A DNA stretch of 60,718 nucleotides from an uncultured Gammaproteobacteria bacterium (GCA_913042265.1 CAJWKF010000004.1:1-60718), one strand, 5' to 3'. Counted from the stretch's first letter, positions 35,619 through 50,562 are shown. Numbers and translations: made by a program. Notes: generated from the letters alone by a model not told the origin.

Positions 35619-36686
35619 CTATCTTGCTGTAACTAACTCACCACTCGCGTAGCGTTCAGCCATGTCAATAAGTGAAATAGCTTTAATCTTACTACCATGG
35701 CCAGCACTACCGAAGGCTTCATAACGTGCCTGACAAATTCCCTGCATAGCAGTTGTTGATTCCTTCAAAAACTTTCTCGGATCTAAGTTAGTGGCATTTT
35801 TATCTTGCATCAAAAATTGACGAATCGACCCCGTCGATGCCATTCGCAAGTCAGTATCAATGTTTACTTTTCGCACTCCATATTTAATACCTTTTACAAT
35901 CTCATCGACAGGTACACCATAGGTTTGAGCTATATCACCGCCGTTATTATTAATCACCTCTAACCACTCTTGTGGCACTGAACTTGAGCCATGCATCACA
36001 AAATGCACATCAGGTAATCGCTGTTGCAATGTCTTTAAATGACTAATTGCCAGAACCTCTCCGGTGGGAGGCTTAGTAAATTTATAAGCCCCATGACTAG
36101 TGCCAATTGCTACTGCCAATGCATCTACTTGCGTGGCTTTAATAAACTTTGCTGCTTCTTCTGGATCAGTCAACAATTGGCTATGAACTAATTTTTTATC
36201 CGCACCATGCCCCTCTTCTTGACCCATCATTCCCGTTTCAAGGGAGCCCAAGCAACCAATTTCACCTTCCACAGATACACCACAGCTGTGTGCCATTTTG
36301 GTGACGGTACTTGTTACCTCTGCGTTATACTCATATGTTGAAGGTGTTTTCTGATCAGATAACAATGAACCATCCATCATCACTGAACTAAAACCCGACT
36401 GAATAGCGCGAGCGCATATTACCGGCGAAGCTCCATGATCCTGATGCATCACCACTGGAATATGAGGGTAACTTTCTACTGCTGCCAAAATCAAATGGCG
36501 TAAAAAAGACTCTCCAGCATACTGCCGTGCTCCAACGGAGCCTTGCATAATTACTGGGCTGTCAACAGCATCTGCCGCTTGCATAATGGCATGAACTTGC
36601 TCCATATTGCTGACATTAAAAGCAGGTACTGCAAACTGGTTTTCTGCTGCGTAATCAAGTACTTGTCGTAGTGATGCCAATGCCAT
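35619..36686 (-). CDS. fba: Class II fructose-bisphosphate aldolase
   Basis: [38 protein letters not shown]. Confidence 0.96.
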   Translation of the reverse strand: MALASLRQVLDYAAENQFAVPAFNVSNMEQVHAIMQAADAVDSPVIMQGSVGARQYAGESFLRHLILAAVESYPHIPVVMHQDHGASPVICARAIQSGFSSVMMDGSLLSDQKTPSTYEYNAEVTSTVTKMAHSCGVSVEGEIGCLGSLETGMMGQEEGHGADKKLVHSQLLTDPEEAAKFIKATQVDALAVAIGTSHGAYKFTKPPTGEVLAISHLKTLQQRLPDVHFVMHGSSSVPQEWLEVINNNGGDIAQTYGVPVDEIVKGIKYGVRKVNIDTDLRMASTGSIRQFLMQDKNATNLDPRKFLKESTTAMQGICQARYEAFGSAGHGSKIKAISLIDMAERYASGELVTAR

Positions 36687-36726
36687 AATAGCTTCCTTTT
36701 GAAATGCTCACTATTCTAAAACTATT

Positions 36727-38178
36727 TCAGTCAACTTTAAGTTTAGTCATTTTACCCACACGAATTAATTTGAGCATATCCGTTCCTCCTTTAACTTCAA
36801 AGTCTCCTTTTGTTAGGATAACTATATCACCCTCACTCACAACGCCATTGGCTTGTAATATGTCGATCGCCCTCTCATTTAAAATACCATCGTCGATCAA
36901 CGAAGGCTGAAAATGAACAGGATAGACCCCTCGGTATAAAGTGACTTTACGTCCTGTTTCTTCCGTCGGTGTCAGTGCGAAAATAGGAATGCCCGAACTA
37001 ATACGTGACATCCATAACGGCGTTGAACCTGACTGTGTTAATGCTGCAATAGCTTTTACGTCCAGGTGATTCGCTAAATACATTGCACCCATTGCAATTG
37101 CCTCATCAATCAAATCAAATTGTGAGTCTATCCGATGACTAGACCGACGTATTTCGCTCTGCTGCTCCGCTTTAAGACAAATGCGATCGACGGCTTCAAT
37201 GACAGCAACGGGGTATTTGCCTATAGCTGTTTCCCCTGACAACATCACGGCATCAGTTCCATCTAAAACGGCATTAGCAATATCAAAAACTTCTGCTCGT
37301 GTCGGAATGGCATTTTCTATCATCGATTCCATCATCTGGGTCGCGGTGATGACTGCACGGTTCAGTTGACGTGCGCGCAGAATAATTTTTTTCTGGATAG
37401 GAGGCAGCGCTGCATCGCCGATTTCCACACCTAAATCTCCCCTTGCAACCATAACTGCATCAGACGCATTAATAATTTCATCAATGACCTCGATGGCTTC
37501 AGCTCTTTCTATCTTTGCTATGATCCCAGCTTTTCCACCAGCATCACTGATTAATTGTCTGGCATAGTTAATATCTTCAGCTGAACGTGGAAATGACACA
37601 GCTATGTAATCAGCTTTCATTTTTACCGCAACTTTAATATCAGCCTTATCCTTATCTGTTAAGGCTGCTGCTGATAAGCCTCCACCTTGGCGATTAATAC
37701 CTTTGTTATTGGATAGTGTGCCGCCAATAGTGACTTTACAGAGAATACGCTGGCCTTCAATGCTCTCAACAACCAATACAATCCGGCCATCATCCAACAA
37801 TAAGGTGTCATTAGGATGTACATCCTTAACCAACTGCTTGTAATCAATTCCAACTTGATGCGCATTACCATCATTACTATTTAGCTCAGCATCTAAAGTA
37901 AAATGCTGCCCTTCTTGCAGCATTACCTTTTCATCTTTAAACCGTGCTATACGAATTTTAGGGCCTTGCAAATCAGCCAAAATGCCTACTTGTTTACCCT
38001 GCCGCTTTGCTATTTTTTTGACAGTGTTTGCTAGTTCAATGTGTCCATTGACATCACCATGAGAGAAATTCAACCGGACGACATCTAGCCCTCCTTTAAT
38101 CATTGCTTCTAATACATCTGGCGTATTGGATGCTGGTCCTAAAGTCGCGACAATTTTAGTTCTTCTCAGTGCTACCAT
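36727..38178 (-). CDS. pyk: Pyruvate kinase
   Basis: RRTKIVATLGPAS, MVARGDLGVEIG, ITATQMMESMI. Confidence 0.97.
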   Translation of the reverse strand: MVALRRTKIVATLGPASNTPDVLEAMIKGGLDVVRLNFSHGDVNGHIELANTVKKIAKRQGKQVGILADLQGPKIRIARFKDEKVMLQEGQHFTLDAELNSNDGNAHQVGIDYKQLVKDVHPNDTLLLDDGRIVLVVESIEGQRILCKVTIGGTLSNNKGINRQGGGLSAAALTDKDKADIKVAVKMKADYIAVSFPRSAEDINYARQLISDAGGKAGIIAKIERAEAIEVIDEIINASDAVMVARGDLGVEIGDAALPPIQKKIILRARQLNRAVITATQMMESMIENAIPTRAEVFDIANAVLDGTDAVMLSGETAIGKYPVAVIEAVDRICLKAEQQSEIRRSSHRIDSQFDLIDEAIAMGAMYLANHLDVKAIAALTQSGSTPLWMSRISSGIPIFALTPTEETGRKVTLYRGVYPVHFQPSLIDDGILNERAIDILQANGVVSEGDIVILTKGDFEVKGGTDMLKLIRVGKMTKLKVD

Positions 38179-38195
38179 TATTTACCCTTTTAAAA

Positions 38196-39380
38196 TTAAC
38201 TGCCTCGAGACTCAAGCATGGCTACTGCAGGTAACTCCTTACCCTCTAGAAACTCTAGAAAAGCACCGCCTCCTGTTGAAATATATGACACATCATTACT
38301 GATATTGTATTTGCTCACTGCTGCTAGGGTATCCCCTCCACCTGCAATCGAAAAAGCTTTAGACTCTGCGATTGCCATCGCTATTGCTTTAGTTCCTTCA
38401 CCAAACTGATCAAACTCAAAGACCCCAAGAGGACCATTCCAGACAATAGTACCTGCAGTTTTCAATATCTTTACTAACTCTGCTACTGAAGCAGGCCCAA
38501 TATCAAAAATCATATCATCATCATTGACGTCTGAAGCTGGTTTTAGTGTTGCTACTGCTGTTTCAGAAAATTCTTTACCGCACACGACATCCCTTGGAAC
38601 GGGTATATTGCCCCCCTTCTTTCTCGCTTCAGTAGTCAACTTATTACAGGTTGCTACCAAGTCTGGCTCATATAGAGATTTGCCTACATTGTTACCAGCA
38701 GCGGCAATAAATGTATTAGCTATACCTCCACCTACAATCAATTGATCAACAATTTTTGTTAAAGATTCTAATACCGTTAATTTGGTCGAAACTTTTGATC
38801 CACCCACAATCGCGATCATTGGACGGACCGGATTATCTAATGCTCTACCTAATGCACTTAGTTCAGCGGCCAGCAATGGTCCAGCACATGCGATCGGTGC
38901 ATATTTAGCCACACCATGAGTGGAAGCTTGTGCCCTATGAGCTGTACCAAAAGCATCCATCACGTAGATATCACATAATGCAGCCATTTTCTGCGACAAA
39001 ATATCATCGTCTTCTTTTTCACCTACATTAAATCGCACATTTTCACACAACACGATCTGCTTCACATTCATATCAATGCCGTCTAACCAGCTTTTTTCTA
39101 AATAAACTTCGTGGCCTAATAACGCACTGAGATGTCTTCCAACAGGAGCTAATGAAAAACTTCCATCATATTCACCTTCATTCGGTCGCCCTAGATGTGA
39201 CATCAGCATAACTTTAGCACCTGCTTTTAGTGCCATTTTGATTGTTGGCAATGCAGCTCTAATACGCGTGTCATCCGCTACAGCACCATCTTTAAGTGGC
39301 ACATTTAAATCTTGGCGAATTAGTACCCTTTTGCCGGCCAAATCAAGGTCAACCATATTAATTACCGTCATATGTATCAC
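38196..39380 (-). CDS. pgk: Phosphoglycerate kinase
   Basis: [29 protein letters not shown]. Confidence 0.97.
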   Translation of the reverse strand: MIHMTVINMVDLDLAGKRVLIRQDLNVPLKDGAVADDTRIRAALPTIKMALKAGAKVMLMSHLGRPNEGEYDGSFSLAPVGRHLSALLGHEVYLEKSWLDGIDMNVKQIVLCENVRFNVGEKEDDDILSQKMAALCDIYVMDAFGTAHRAQASTHGVAKYAPIACAGPLLAAELSALGRALDNPVRPMIAIVGGSKVSTKLTVLESLTKIVDQLIVGGGIANTFIAAAGNNVGKSLYEPDLVATCNKLTTEARKKGGNIPVPRDVVCGKEFSETAVATLKPASDVNDDDMIFDIGPASVAELVKILKTAGTIVWNGPLGVFEFDQFGEGTKAIAMAIAESKAFSIAGGGDTLAAVSKYNISNDVSYISTGGGAFLEFLEGKELPAVAMLESRGS

Positions 39381-39538
39381 CTATTTACTATTATTTTCTT
39401 CACACTGCTTGTCGGGATACATATCCCTCATTTAAACAGCCATATCTTGCAGATTAATGAAAAGTACAGAACTAGCGATCAAAAGCTCCTTCAAAGAAAG
39501 TCTTTTTTATTTAACTGCAAATCAATTAATATGAGTTT

Positions 39539-40567
<1,029 letters not shown>

Positions 40568-40623
40568 CTAGAACATTATATGAAGCACTAGTTTTTAATT
40601 GGCTTAAAAGACCTTAACTTTCA

Positions 40624-40661
40624 ATACAAAAATGGCGAGTGCACATCCGCACACTCGCCAT
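40624..40661 (-). terminator. Rho-independent hairpin between tkt and gap
   Basis: Minus strand ATGGCGAGTG-10 nt-CACTCGCCAT followed by TTTTTG. Confidence 0.8.
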
Positions 40662-40699
40662 ATTCACTTAAATATCTATAATTTTAGCCTAGACTAAAC

Positions 40700-42685
40700 T
40701 TACAGTACTTCTTTTACTGTTTTCACAACATTCTCAACTGTGAAACCAAAGTGCTCCATCACTACGCCACCAGGCGCTGACTCACCAAAGGTATCTATAC
40801 CTACGACACCACCTTCTAAACCAACGTATTTACGCCAAAAGTCCGTCACACCAGCTTCAATAGCAACACGTTTAATACCCGGAGTAAGAATGCTATCTTT
40901 ATAAGCTTGATCTTGACGATCAAAAACATTAGTTGATGGCATTGAAACTACACGTGCACTGATTCCAGAGGCAGCAAGAGCTTCTTGTGCTTTTGCTGCA
41001 AGATCTACTTCAGAACCCGTTGCAATCAAGATCACATCGGCAGAACCCTTGGCTTCAGACAATATGTATGCACCTTTACGCATAGCATTAAAATCAGCAG
41101 CATCATGACTACGACCAGGAATACCTTGGCGACTTAATACTAAGCTGGTGGGACCATCCATACGTTCTACAGCAGCTGTCCACGCAACAGCGACTTCTAC
41201 AGAGTCTGCTGGACGCCATACATCCATATTCGGAATATAACGCATTGCAGCAGTATTTTCGATTGGTTGATGCGTAGGACCATCTTCACCTTGACCGATA
41301 GAATCATGGGTCAATACAGCAATGGTACGGATCTTCATCAAGGCTGCCATTCTCAGTGCGCTTTTCGCATAATCAGAGAACATGTGGAATGTACCACCGA
41401 AGGGAATTAAACCTCCATGTAACGTCATACCATTCATTATTGCGAACATACCAAACTCACGCACACCATACGAAATGTAGTTACCCATTTCTTTACCACT
41501 TACGTGTTTAAAACTTGCACAACTTGTAAGATTAGAACCAGTTAGATCCGCAGAACCACCTAAAAACTCAGGTAGGACCGGAGCTAATGCTGTAATTGCA
41601 TTTTGTGATGCTTTCCTAGATGCAACGCTGGCTGCTTTTTCATTGGTTTCAACAATGAACGCATCCGTTGTTTGCTTCCAATTAGCAGGCAATTCACCGG
41701 CCATTCGGCGCTTAAACTCTGCAGCCAACTCTGGGTGAGCATTAGAATATGTATCAAATTTAGCATTCCAAGCAGCTTCTTTATCTGCACCAGATGCTTT
41801 AGCATCCCAACCTTCGTATACATCGGTAGGAATTTCAAATGGTGCAGAGTCCCAGTCTAATTCTTTACGAGTTAATGCAACTTCATCTTCTCCTAATGCA
41901 GCACCATGACAATCGTGGCTGCCAGACTTGTTGGGTGAGCCGAAGCCAATGATTGTCTTACAACAAATCATAGAAGGCTTATCTTTGACACCTTTAGCAG
42001 CAGTAATAGCAGCAGAGATTGCTTTAGGATCGTGTCCATCAACTGATTGTACATGCCAACCATATGATTCGAAGCGTTTTACTGTGTCATCTGTATACCA
42101 GCCATCTATGTGTCCATCTATAGAAATGTTATTGTCATCCCAGAATGCAACCAAATTACCTAGGCCCCATGTTCCTGCTAGTGAACAAGCTTCATGTGAA
42201 ACACCTTCCATTAAGCAACCATCACCTAAAAAGACATAGGTATTGTGGTTAACAATATCATGGCCCGGGCGGTTAAATTGATCTGCCATCAACTTTTCAG
42301 CCATTGCAAAACCGACACCGTTAGTAATACCTTGGCCTAAAGGACCCGTTGTTGTTTCAATACCTGGCGCATAACCATATTCAGGATGTCCGGCACATTG
42401 TGAATGCAGCTGACGGAATGAACTCAATGAAGACATCGGCAAGTCATAACCTGACAAATGTAACAATGAATAGATAAGCATAGAGCCGTGACCGTTAGAT
42501 AGGATAAAACGGTCTCTGTCCGCCCATTCAGGGTTCGTTGGGTTATGGTTCATGTGGTCATTCCACAATACTTCAGCAATATCTGCCATCCCCATTGGTG
42601 CACCCGGGTGACCTGAGCTTGCTTTTTGAACTGCATCCATACTTAAAGCACGGATTGCATTAGCTAAATGTCTACGTGTAGCCAT
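40700..42685 (-). CDS. tkt: Transketolase
   Basis: [37 protein letters not shown]. Confidence 0.97.
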   Translation of the reverse strand: MATRRHLANAIRALSMDAVQKASSGHPGAPMGMADIAEVLWNDHMNHNPTNPEWADRDRFILSNGHGSMLIYSLLHLSGYDLPMSSLSSFRQLHSQCAGHPEYGYAPGIETTTGPLGQGITNGVGFAMAEKLMADQFNRPGHDIVNHNTYVFLGDGCLMEGVSHEACSLAGTWGLGNLVAFWDDNNISIDGHIDGWYTDDTVKRFESYGWHVQSVDGHDPKAISAAITAAKGVKDKPSMICCKTIIGFGSPNKSGSHDCHGAALGEDEVALTRKELDWDSAPFEIPTDVYEGWDAKASGADKEAAWNAKFDTYSNAHPELAAEFKRRMAGELPANWKQTTDAFIVETNEKAASVASRKASQNAITALAPVLPEFLGGSADLTGSNLTSCASFKHVSGKEMGNYISYGVREFGMFAIMNGMTLHGGLIPFGGTFHMFSDYAKSALRMAALMKIRTIAVLTHDSIGQGEDGPTHQPIENTAAMRYIPNMDVWRPADSVEVAVAWTAAVERMDGPTSLVLSRQGIPGRSHDAADFNAMRKGAYILSEAKGSADVILIATGSEVDLAAKAQEALAASGISARVVSMPSTNVFDRQDQAYKDSILTPGIKRVAIEAGVTDFWRKYVGLEGGVVGIDTFGESAPGGVVMEHFGFTVENVVKTVKEVL

Positions 42686-42710
42686 CTACGATTCTCCTGT
42701 AAAAAAATAA

Positions 42711-43268
42711 TTATGCTGCTCGCCATTTAATCGAGCAGCCCATACTTGGGATTTGTTGTTCTGGACCGCGACCTGTCTCAGCCACAAGTTTCATAGCTTC
42801 AAATAGATCACGTCTTACGTCTGATGCAGCTGCTAACTTTTTGCTTTCATCAAATCGACCACGGTACTGCAATTCAAGGTTTTTGTTATAACCAAAGAAA
42901 TCAGGGGTACAAATAGCACCAAAATTTTGGGCTACTTGTTGCGTTTCATCAAATAAATACGGAAAAGAAAATTGTTGATGTCGGGCAATAGCTTGCATTT
43001 GTTTAAACGAATCCTGCGGGTATTCTTTAGAGTCATTAGACATAATAGCAACCGTATTGATACCAAACCGCCTCAACTCTTTGGTATCAATAACCAGCCG
43101 GTCCATGATAGCTTTAACATAAGGGCAATGGTTGCAGATGAACATGACTAACAAACCATTTTTTCCATGGCAATCATTAAGCGTCCATATCTTACTATCC
43201 ACTCCCCGCAATGAGAACTCAATGGCGGGCATGCCAAAATCACATACTGGCGTTTCTAAACTAACCAT
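42711..43268 (-). CDS. Thioredoxin-fold (AhpC/TSA-like redoxin) protein
   Basis: CNHCPYVKAIMDRL CXXC motif. Confidence 0.85.
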   Translation of the reverse strand: MVSLETPVCDFGMPAIEFSLRGVDSKIWTLNDCHGKNGLLVMFICNHCPYVKAIMDRLVIDTKELRRFGINTVAIMSNDSKEYPQDSFKQMQAIARHQQFSFPYLFDETQQVAQNFGAICTPDFFGYNKNLELQYRGRFDESKKLAAASDVRRDLFEAMKLVAETGRGPEQQIPSMGCSIKWRAA

Positions 43269-43613
43269 AACTTTTTGCTCAAATCTTGCTATTAATTACG
43301 CTAAACCCAACGTAAAATGCGAGTATAAAATGTTTTTTTTCTAGCTGAATATTCTATCAGGTTAAGCTCTCTAGTGCGATACCTCTGATCGAACTTTAAA
43401 CTCATTATGTTTTTACTCAAACTCCTTTCCTTTTTCTACCTCCCTATCCAATAATAAAACGGTGTTTTTATGATGAAACTTTATATTTGTCCTTCTCAGA
43501 GCTAAAGCGTAAAATTACTTCAGCATATTAATAGCTTATTGTCATACTGTTAATGTTTTTTCTATATCCAAATTTAGCAACACCAAAGATAAAAGGTAAC
43601 TCAACATCAAAAT

Positions 43614-45950
43614 TTGTTGTCATGTTCTACAATGTCATTCAGGTCATCTATTAAAATGAAGTACCTTTATGCGCAGTTTCAATCATTAAAGTTTGCGACA
43701 AAATTATTTCTCATATTTTTGTTACTACTCAGTCTCGGCTTAATTTATACCGATCATCACATACGTCAACAATTTGAAGGTAAACGCTGGGCTGTACCCG
43801 CCAAGGTATACGCTCGGCCACTAGAGCTATATGTTGGCTCACCTATTTCGTCAAACGACTTAAAAGTTGAATTGACTAGATTAGGTTATCAATTTACACC
43901 AGAAGTCGTTAAACCCGGTCAAGCAAATATTTCCAAGACAAGAACTATTATTTATACACGAGGCTTTAAGTTTACTGATAGCTTGGAAACGGCTCAACGA
44001 TTAACTATCCATTACACTGGAACTCAACTCACCAAAATCACCAAGGGTGGAGGCAAAGACCTCTCACTTATAAGGCTAGAACCTGTTCTTATCGGTGGTA
44101 TTTACCCTTTAAACAATGAAGACCGTGAATTGATTCAGCTTAATGAGGCGCCAGAAGCTTTTATTCAGGCTCTTATAGCTATCGAGGATCGTGGTTTTTA
44201 TGAGCACAATGGAATCTCCTTGAGAGGTATTAGCCGCGCTATGTTGGCCAACCTCAAAGCAGGTAGGTTTATTCAAGGCGGTAGTACGCTCACTCAGCAG
44301 TTAATTAAAAACTTCTACCTCACATCTGATCGCACCCTCGCTCGAAAGTTACTAGAAATACCTATGGCCTTGCTGCTAGAGTCCCATTACAGCAAAGCAG
44401 ATATTTTAGAGGCATATCTTAACGAAGTTTACCTAGGCCAAGAAGGAGCAAGGGCTATTCATGGCTTTGGTTTGGCTGCACAGTATTATTTTGCACAACC
44501 TCTGTCAGAACTCAAGTTGCCGCACTTAGCCTTACTTGCGGGCCTAGTTAAAGGCCCATCCTATTATGACCCTCGGCGACAGCCCGAGCGCGCGAAAAAA
44601 AGGCGTAACTTAGTACTTAAAGTACTTTTTGAGCAAGAGGCTATTGATATATTTCAATATGATTCAGCACGCCTTGCTCCATTAGATGTTGTAGAGCAAA
44701 CTAGTCTATCTAAAGGAGCTTACCCAGCTTATTTAGACTTGGTCAGAAGACAGTTAAGACAGGATTACCCAGATGAAGCCTTAAACTCAGAGGGTTTACG
44801 CATCTTTACAAATCTGAATCCTATCGCACAAAACAAGGCTGAAACAGCACTCACTAAAACCATTAGTTCACTTGAAAACACTCATGGTAAATCAATAAAA
44901 GGCTTACAAGGCAGCATGATTGTCACCGACCCCCAAACCGGTGAAGTTATTGCTGTCATTGGCGGACGCCAAACACGTTATCGAGGCTTTAATCGAGCCT
45001 TGGATACGCAACGGCCTATTGGTTCTTTAGTCAAGCCAGCAGTTTACTTAACTGCTATAGAACAGGGCTATAACCTTGTAACTGAACTGGATGATTCTCC
45101 TTTTGAGCTTGATATGCCAAATGGTACAACCTGGCAACCTGAAAACTTTGATCTCAAATCTCGTGATTATGTGCAACTTCATCAAGCACTTGCCCATTCA
45201 TATAATTTATCAACAGCCCGATTAGGTATGTCTTTAGGCCTAGACAATGTAATTGATACTTTAAAACGCCTTGGCGTGGAACGTCCTCTCGCTCCTTATC
45301 CTTCATTATTACTAGGGGCCCAAGGTTTATCACCCCTTGAAGTTGCAAGAATGTATCAAACAATGGCTTCAAATGGTTTTCAAATGCCCCTAAGGGCCAT
45401 AAGGAGAGTCACTGATAGTAGTGGTGATGAACTCTCTCGCTACCCTTTTGAACTAGAGCAAACTATCGACAATAACTCCATTCATCTCTTACAATATATA
45501 CTGCAAGAGACCACTCGAGCAGGCACGGCACGCTCTATTTATTACAGTCTACCTGAGGATATCAATGTCGCAGGGAAAACAGGTACCTCTGATCTGCAAC
45601 GTGATAGTTGGTTTGCAGGGTTCGCTGGTAATCGGCTCGCTGTCGTTTGGTTAGGCCAAGATAATAATATGCCAATGCCGATTACGGGTTCTAGCGGGGC
45701 CTTACGTGCATGGACAAATTATATGGTGAATGAAACACTCGAACCATTCATTGCTGCCACGCCTGAAGATATTGAATATCTTTGGATCGATCAACAAACT
45801 GGTATGCTATCTGATAAAGGGTGTTTCGGTGCACAGCAACTGCCATTTTTGTCAGGCAATAGCCCAACAGAACGTTCTAAATGCGGAATTAGAAAAAGAA
45901 ATGATGCCTTACCTACTGTTGACCGTTGGATCGAGCGCTTGTTTGAATAA
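43614..45950 (+). CDS. mrcB: Penicillin-binding protein 1B (start probably a downstream ATG)
   Basis: Transglycosylase (AIEDRGFYEHNGISLRGI; GGSTLTQQLIKN) and transpeptidase (KTGTS) motifs; annotated start is TTG. Confidence 0.94.
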   Translation: MLSCSTMSFRSSIKMKYLYAQFQSLKFATKLFLIFLLLLSLGLIYTDHHIRQQFEGKRWAVPAKVYARPLELYVGSPISSNDLKVELTRLGYQFTPEVVKPGQANISKTRTIIYTRGFKFTDSLETAQRLTIHYTGTQLTKITKGGGKDLSLIRLEPVLIGGIYPLNNEDRELIQLNEAPEAFIQALIAIEDRGFYEHNGISLRGISRAMLANLKAGRFIQGGSTLTQQLIKNFYLTSDRTLARKLLEIPMALLLESHYSKADILEAYLNEVYLGQEGARAIHGFGLAAQYYFAQPLSELKLPHLALLAGLVKGPSYYDPRRQPERAKKRRNLVLKVLFEQEAIDIFQYDSARLAPLDVVEQTSLSKGAYPAYLDLVRRQLRQDYPDEALNSEGLRIFTNLNPIAQNKAETALTKTISSLENTHGKSIKGLQGSMIVTDPQTGEVIAVIGGRQTRYRGFNRALDTQRPIGSLVKPAVYLTAIEQGYNLVTELDDSPFELDMPNGTTWQPENFDLKSRDYVQLHQALAHSYNLSTARLGMSLGLDNVIDTLKRLGVERPLAPYPSLLLGAQGLSPLEVARMYQTMASNGFQMPLRAIRRVTDSSGDELSRYPFELEQTIDNNSIHLLQYILQETTRAGTARSIYYSLPEDINVAGKTGTSDLQRDSWFAGFAGNRLAVVWLGQDNNMPMPITGSSGALRAWTNYMVNETLEPFIAATPEDIEYLWIDQQTGMLSDKGCFGAQQLPFLSGNSPTERSKCGIRKRNDALPTVDRWIERLFE

Positions 45951-45972
45951 GATATTTTAAAGGATTGTAAGG

Positions 45973-46512
45973 TTGACTCTACTCAATACCTATTACTGGC
46001 ATCAGCCACGGCGCTTAACGTGCTTAGTTTTGATCTTATTTATCAGTGCTTGCGTCTCTACACCCCAGTCTCCTAACGATGTTTCCTCAGCCGAAATAGC
46101 TAAAGCCAAACTTATTGCTGGGTTGGCTAAACAGGCTCAGATCAACAAGCCTATTGTCCCTGTTTCGCCAACGGCTATCGAAGTAGACCTTCAAAATGAT
46201 GCCGTCACCGCTTTACTCGATTCAGCAAAAACAGCTCTTTTGCAAGGTGATTTAAAAGCTGCTCAAACAATTTTGCAGCGGGTCCAAAGGATCGCACCTC
46301 GTGATCCAAATGTTTATTACAAGTTAGCTAGCACCCATCTAGATTTAAAAGACTATAAGCTGGCAGAGCATGTAGCTTTAAAGGGCGTATCGCTTGCACA
46401 AGGCCAAGACTTTCAACTGCGTAAACTCTGGTTAATGATTGCTGATATCCGATTGCAGTCTGGCGATATAATCGCTGCTGAAAAAGCTGAACATACCGCC
46501 AGTCGATATTAA
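45973..46512 (+). CDS. TPR-containing lipoprotein (TTG start in the track)
   Basis: LFISAC lipobox, TPR-like helices. Confidence 0.78.
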   Translation: MTLLNTYYWHQPRRLTCLVLILFISACVSTPQSPNDVSSAEIAKAKLIAGLAKQAQINKPIVPVSPTAIEVDLQNDAVTALLDSAKTALLQGDLKAAQTILQRVQRIAPRDPNVYYKLASTHLDLKDYKLAEHVALKGVSLAQGQDFQLRKLWLMIADIRLQSGDIIAAEKAEHTASRY

Positions 46513-47334
<822 letters not shown>

Positions 47335-47388
47335 TTAGTTATCGTTATATTCACTATTGTAACGTTAAGCAATCTTTAGCATAAAGTA

Positions 47389-48501
47389 TTAATCGAAAAA
47401 CTTTTTGACCCCATCTAGCCATGAACTATGTTTAGGGCTGTGCTTACTACGGCTACCAGCTATAGTTTTATCAAATTCTTGTAATAAGTTTTTTTGTTTT
47501 TTTGATAACTTCACCGGGGTCTCAATAATAACTCGGCAGACTAGGTCACCTATAACACCACTACGAACCGACTTTACTCCCTTGCCTCGTAATCTAAATT
47601 GTTGCCCCGTTTGTGTACCTTCTTGCACTTTTAGACTTGCTTTTCCTGATAGGGTGGGAACCTCAATATCCCCGCCCAGTGCCGCTGATGTAAAACTAAC
47701 CGGCACATCACAAGATAAATTATTATCATCACGTGTAAAGACATCATGATGCTGGACTTGTACTTCGACATAAAGATCTCCCGATCCAGCACCACCATGA
47801 CCAGGCTCCCCCTCACCTGTTAACCTTATACGGTCGCCAGTGTCTACGCCCGCTGGCACCTTAACAGATAAAGTTTTATGCTCTTGAATTTGACCTTCAC
47901 CATTACAATCACCACATGGGGATTTAATTACTTTTCCTGTGCCTCCGCAATGAGGGCAAGGTTGCTGTACTGAAAAGAATCCCTGCTGCATTCGTACTTG
48001 ACCGTGGCCACCACAAGTAGAGCATGATACGGGCTGCGTTCCTGATTTAGCGCCACTACCATCACAGGTTTTACACTCCGTATGAATAGGGATCCGAATT
48101 TTCACTGTTGTTCCAGCTACAGCATCTTCTAGTGATAATTCTAAATGGTAACGTAAGTCAGCACCACGGTAGCTCTGCCTCCCCCCCCCTGATGCACCAA
48201 AAATATCATTAAATACATCTCCGAATACATCACTAAATCCTCCAGCAGCCCCACGCGAACCACCACCCATTGTTTGGTCCACACCCGCATGGCCAAATTG
48301 ATCGTAAGCAGCCCGCTTTTGTGGTTCGGATAGGACTTCGTAGGCTTCTTTTGCCTCTTTAAATTTTTCTTCTGTCCCCGCATCATCGGCATTACGATCT
48401 GGATGATATTTCATTGCCATACGCCGATAGGCTTTTTTAATTTCTACCTCCGTCGCTGTACGTGAAATACTCAATATTTCGTAAAAATCTCGTTTGGCCA
48501 T
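47389..48501 (-). CDS. dnaJ: Chaperone DnaJ
   Basis: J domain with HPD, G/F region, four CXXCXGXG zinc repeats. Confidence 0.98.
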   Translation of the reverse strand: MAKRDFYEILSISRTATEVEIKKAYRRMAMKYHPDRNADDAGTEEKFKEAKEAYEVLSEPQKRAAYDQFGHAGVDQTMGGGSRGAAGGFSDVFGDVFNDIFGASGGGRQSYRGADLRYHLELSLEDAVAGTTVKIRIPIHTECKTCDGSGAKSGTQPVSCSTCGGHGQVRMQQGFFSVQQPCPHCGGTGKVIKSPCGDCNGEGQIQEHKTLSVKVPAGVDTGDRIRLTGEGEPGHGGAGSGDLYVEVQVQHHDVFTRDDNNLSCDVPVSFTSAALGGDIEVPTLSGKASLKVQEGTQTGQQFRLRGKGVKSVRSGVIGDLVCRVIIETPVKLSKKQKNLLQEFDKTIAGSRSKHSPKHSSWLDGVKKFFD

Positions 48502-48530
48502 TGATGCTATCTACCCAATATTTATAGAAC

Positions 48531-48563
48531 AAAGCAGGCGTAGGGAAAACCTACGCCTGCTTT
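48531..48563 (-). terminator. Strong hairpin between dnaK and dnaJ
   Basis: aaagcaggcgtagg-gaaaa-cctacgcctgcttt, perfect 14-bp stem. Confidence 0.75.
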
Positions 48564-48585
48564 TCAAATCAAACTGTTATGAAGC

Positions 48586-50505
48586 TTATTTTTTATCGTC
48601 GTTAACTTCTTCAAATTCAGCATCAACAACGTCATCAGCACCTGCTTTCGCGTTCCCTTCCTCGGCACCTTCACCAGCGGCTTCTGCATTTTCAGCATAG
48701 GCTTGTTCTGCGAGTTTTTCTGCAGCTTCAGTCAATGAAACTGTTTTCGCTTCAATGACGTCTTTCTCTTCACTATTTAAAGCTTCTTTGAGCTCGGTAA
48801 TAGCTGTTTCAATTTTTACTTTTTCATCTGCATCTAGCTTATCACCTAATTCAGTAATTGATTTTTCGGTGCTGTGCACTAGGTTTTCACCTTGGTTTCG
48901 GGCATCAACCAACTCATGAAACTCACGATCTTCTTCAGCATGAGCCTCAGCATCTTTAACCATTTGCTCAACTTCTTCATCAGATAAACCACTTGATGCT
49001 TTAATTACTATAGATTGCTCTTTACCTGTTGCTTTATCTTTTGCTGATACATTCAAAATACCATTGGCATCAATATCAAATGTCACATCAATTTGTGGCT
49101 GGCCTCGAGGTGCGGATGGAATATCAGACAAATCAAAGCGGCCTAATGATTTATTTGCTGATGCTTTTTCACGTTCACCCTGCATAACATGAATTGTTAC
49201 TGCGGGCTGATTGTCTTCTGCAGTTGAGAATACTTGATTTGCTTTCGTTGGAATCGTGGTATTTTTCTCAACCAGTTTAGTCATCACTCCACCCATAGTC
49301 TCTATTCCTAGACTTAGAGGTGTAACGTCAAGTAACAAGACATCTTTAACATCACCAGCTAAAACAGCTGCTTGAATCGCCGCACCTGAGGCAACTGCTT
49401 CATCAGGATTTACATCTTTACGGGGCTCCTTGCCAAACAAGGCTTCAACTGCTTCCTGAACTTTCGGCATTCTTGTTTGACCACCGACCATTATGACATC
49501 ATCAATCTCAGACAATTCCAAACCAGCATCTTTCAATGCCATTTTACATGGCGCTATACTACGCGTAATCAAATCTTCAACTAAAGATTCTAGTTTAGCT
49601 CTCGTTAGGCGTACTTCCATATGTTTTGGACCAGAAGCATCTGCTGTAACATAAGGTAAGTTAATATCGGTTTGCTGGCTTGATGACAACTCTATTTTTG
49701 CTTTTTCAGCTGCATCTTTCAAGCGTTGTAACGCCAGAGGATCCTTCGATAAGTCAATTCCTTGATCTTTTTTGAATTCATCTACTAAGAAATCCATGAT
49801 GCGTTGGTCAAAGTCTTCACCACCAAGGAAAGTGTCACCGTTAGTCGCCAACACTTCAAATTGGTGTTCACCTTCAATATCAGCAATTTCAATTACTGAC
49901 ACATCAAACGTACCACCACCTAAGTCATAAACGACGATGGTTGAATCACCGCGCTTTTTATCCATGCCGTAGGCCAACGCTGCTGCCGTAGGTTCATTGA
50001 TAATACGCTTAACGTCAAGACCTGCTATTTTACCGGCATCTTTTGTTGCCTGACGTTGTGAGTCATTGAAGTAGGCAGGAACTGTCACAACTGCTTCCGT
50101 CACTTCTTCTCCTAGAAATTCTTCTGCAGTTTTTTTCATTTTCATTAAAACACGTGCAGAAACTTCAGGTGGTGCCATCTTCTTCTTATTCGCTTCAACC
50201 CAGGCATCACCATTATCAGCTTCAGCAATTGTGTAGGGCACCATGCCAATATCTTTCTGGACAACATCATCTTTAAACTTTCTTCCGATTAAACGTTTAA
50301 TAGCAAACAATGTGTTTTTAGGATTAGTGACCGCTTGGCGTTTAGCTGATTGGCCTACCAACACTTCATCATCTTTAGTAAAAGCAACTATTGAAGGAGT
50401 TGTACGATCGCCTTCGCTATTTTCGATAACACGTGATTTTCCATCTTCTAATACTGCTACGCACGAATTAGTCGTTCCTAAGTCAATACCAATAATTTTA
50501 GCCAT
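48586..50505 (-). CDS. dnaK: Chaperone DnaK
   Basis: [18 protein letters not shown], Hsp70 signatures. Confidence 0.99.
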   Translation of the reverse strand: MAKIIGIDLGTTNSCVAVLEDGKSRVIENSEGDRTTPSIVAFTKDDEVLVGQSAKRQAVTNPKNTLFAIKRLIGRKFKDDVVQKDIGMVPYTIAEADNGDAWVEANKKKMAPPEVSARVLMKMKKTAEEFLGEEVTEAVVTVPAYFNDSQRQATKDAGKIAGLDVKRIINEPTAAALAYGMDKKRGDSTIVVYDLGGGTFDVSVIEIADIEGEHQFEVLATNGDTFLGGEDFDQRIMDFLVDEFKKDQGIDLSKDPLALQRLKDAAEKAKIELSSSQQTDINLPYVTADASGPKHMEVRLTRAKLESLVEDLITRSIAPCKMALKDAGLELSEIDDVIMVGGQTRMPKVQEAVEALFGKEPRKDVNPDEAVASGAAIQAAVLAGDVKDVLLLDVTPLSLGIETMGGVMTKLVEKNTTIPTKANQVFSTAEDNQPAVTIHVMQGEREKASANKSLGRFDLSDIPSAPRGQPQIDVTFDIDANGILNVSAKDKATGKEQSIVIKASSGLSDEEVEQMVKDAEAHAEEDREFHELVDARNQGENLVHSTEKSITELGDKLDADEKVKIETAITELKEALNSEEKDVIEAKTVSLTEAAEKLAEQAYAENAEAAGEGAEEGNAKAGADDVVDAEFEEVNDDKK

Positions 50506-50562
50506 CTGTTTAATTCTCCAATATTCTTAAATACGTACTAGTCACACTAGTTGTTGAGTAGT

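Noticed and set aside
50536-50552. actagtcacactagt palindrome in the dnaK leader
   Set aside because: Short palindrome, not a CIRCE element (TTAGCACTC-N9-GAGTGCTAA); no clear function.
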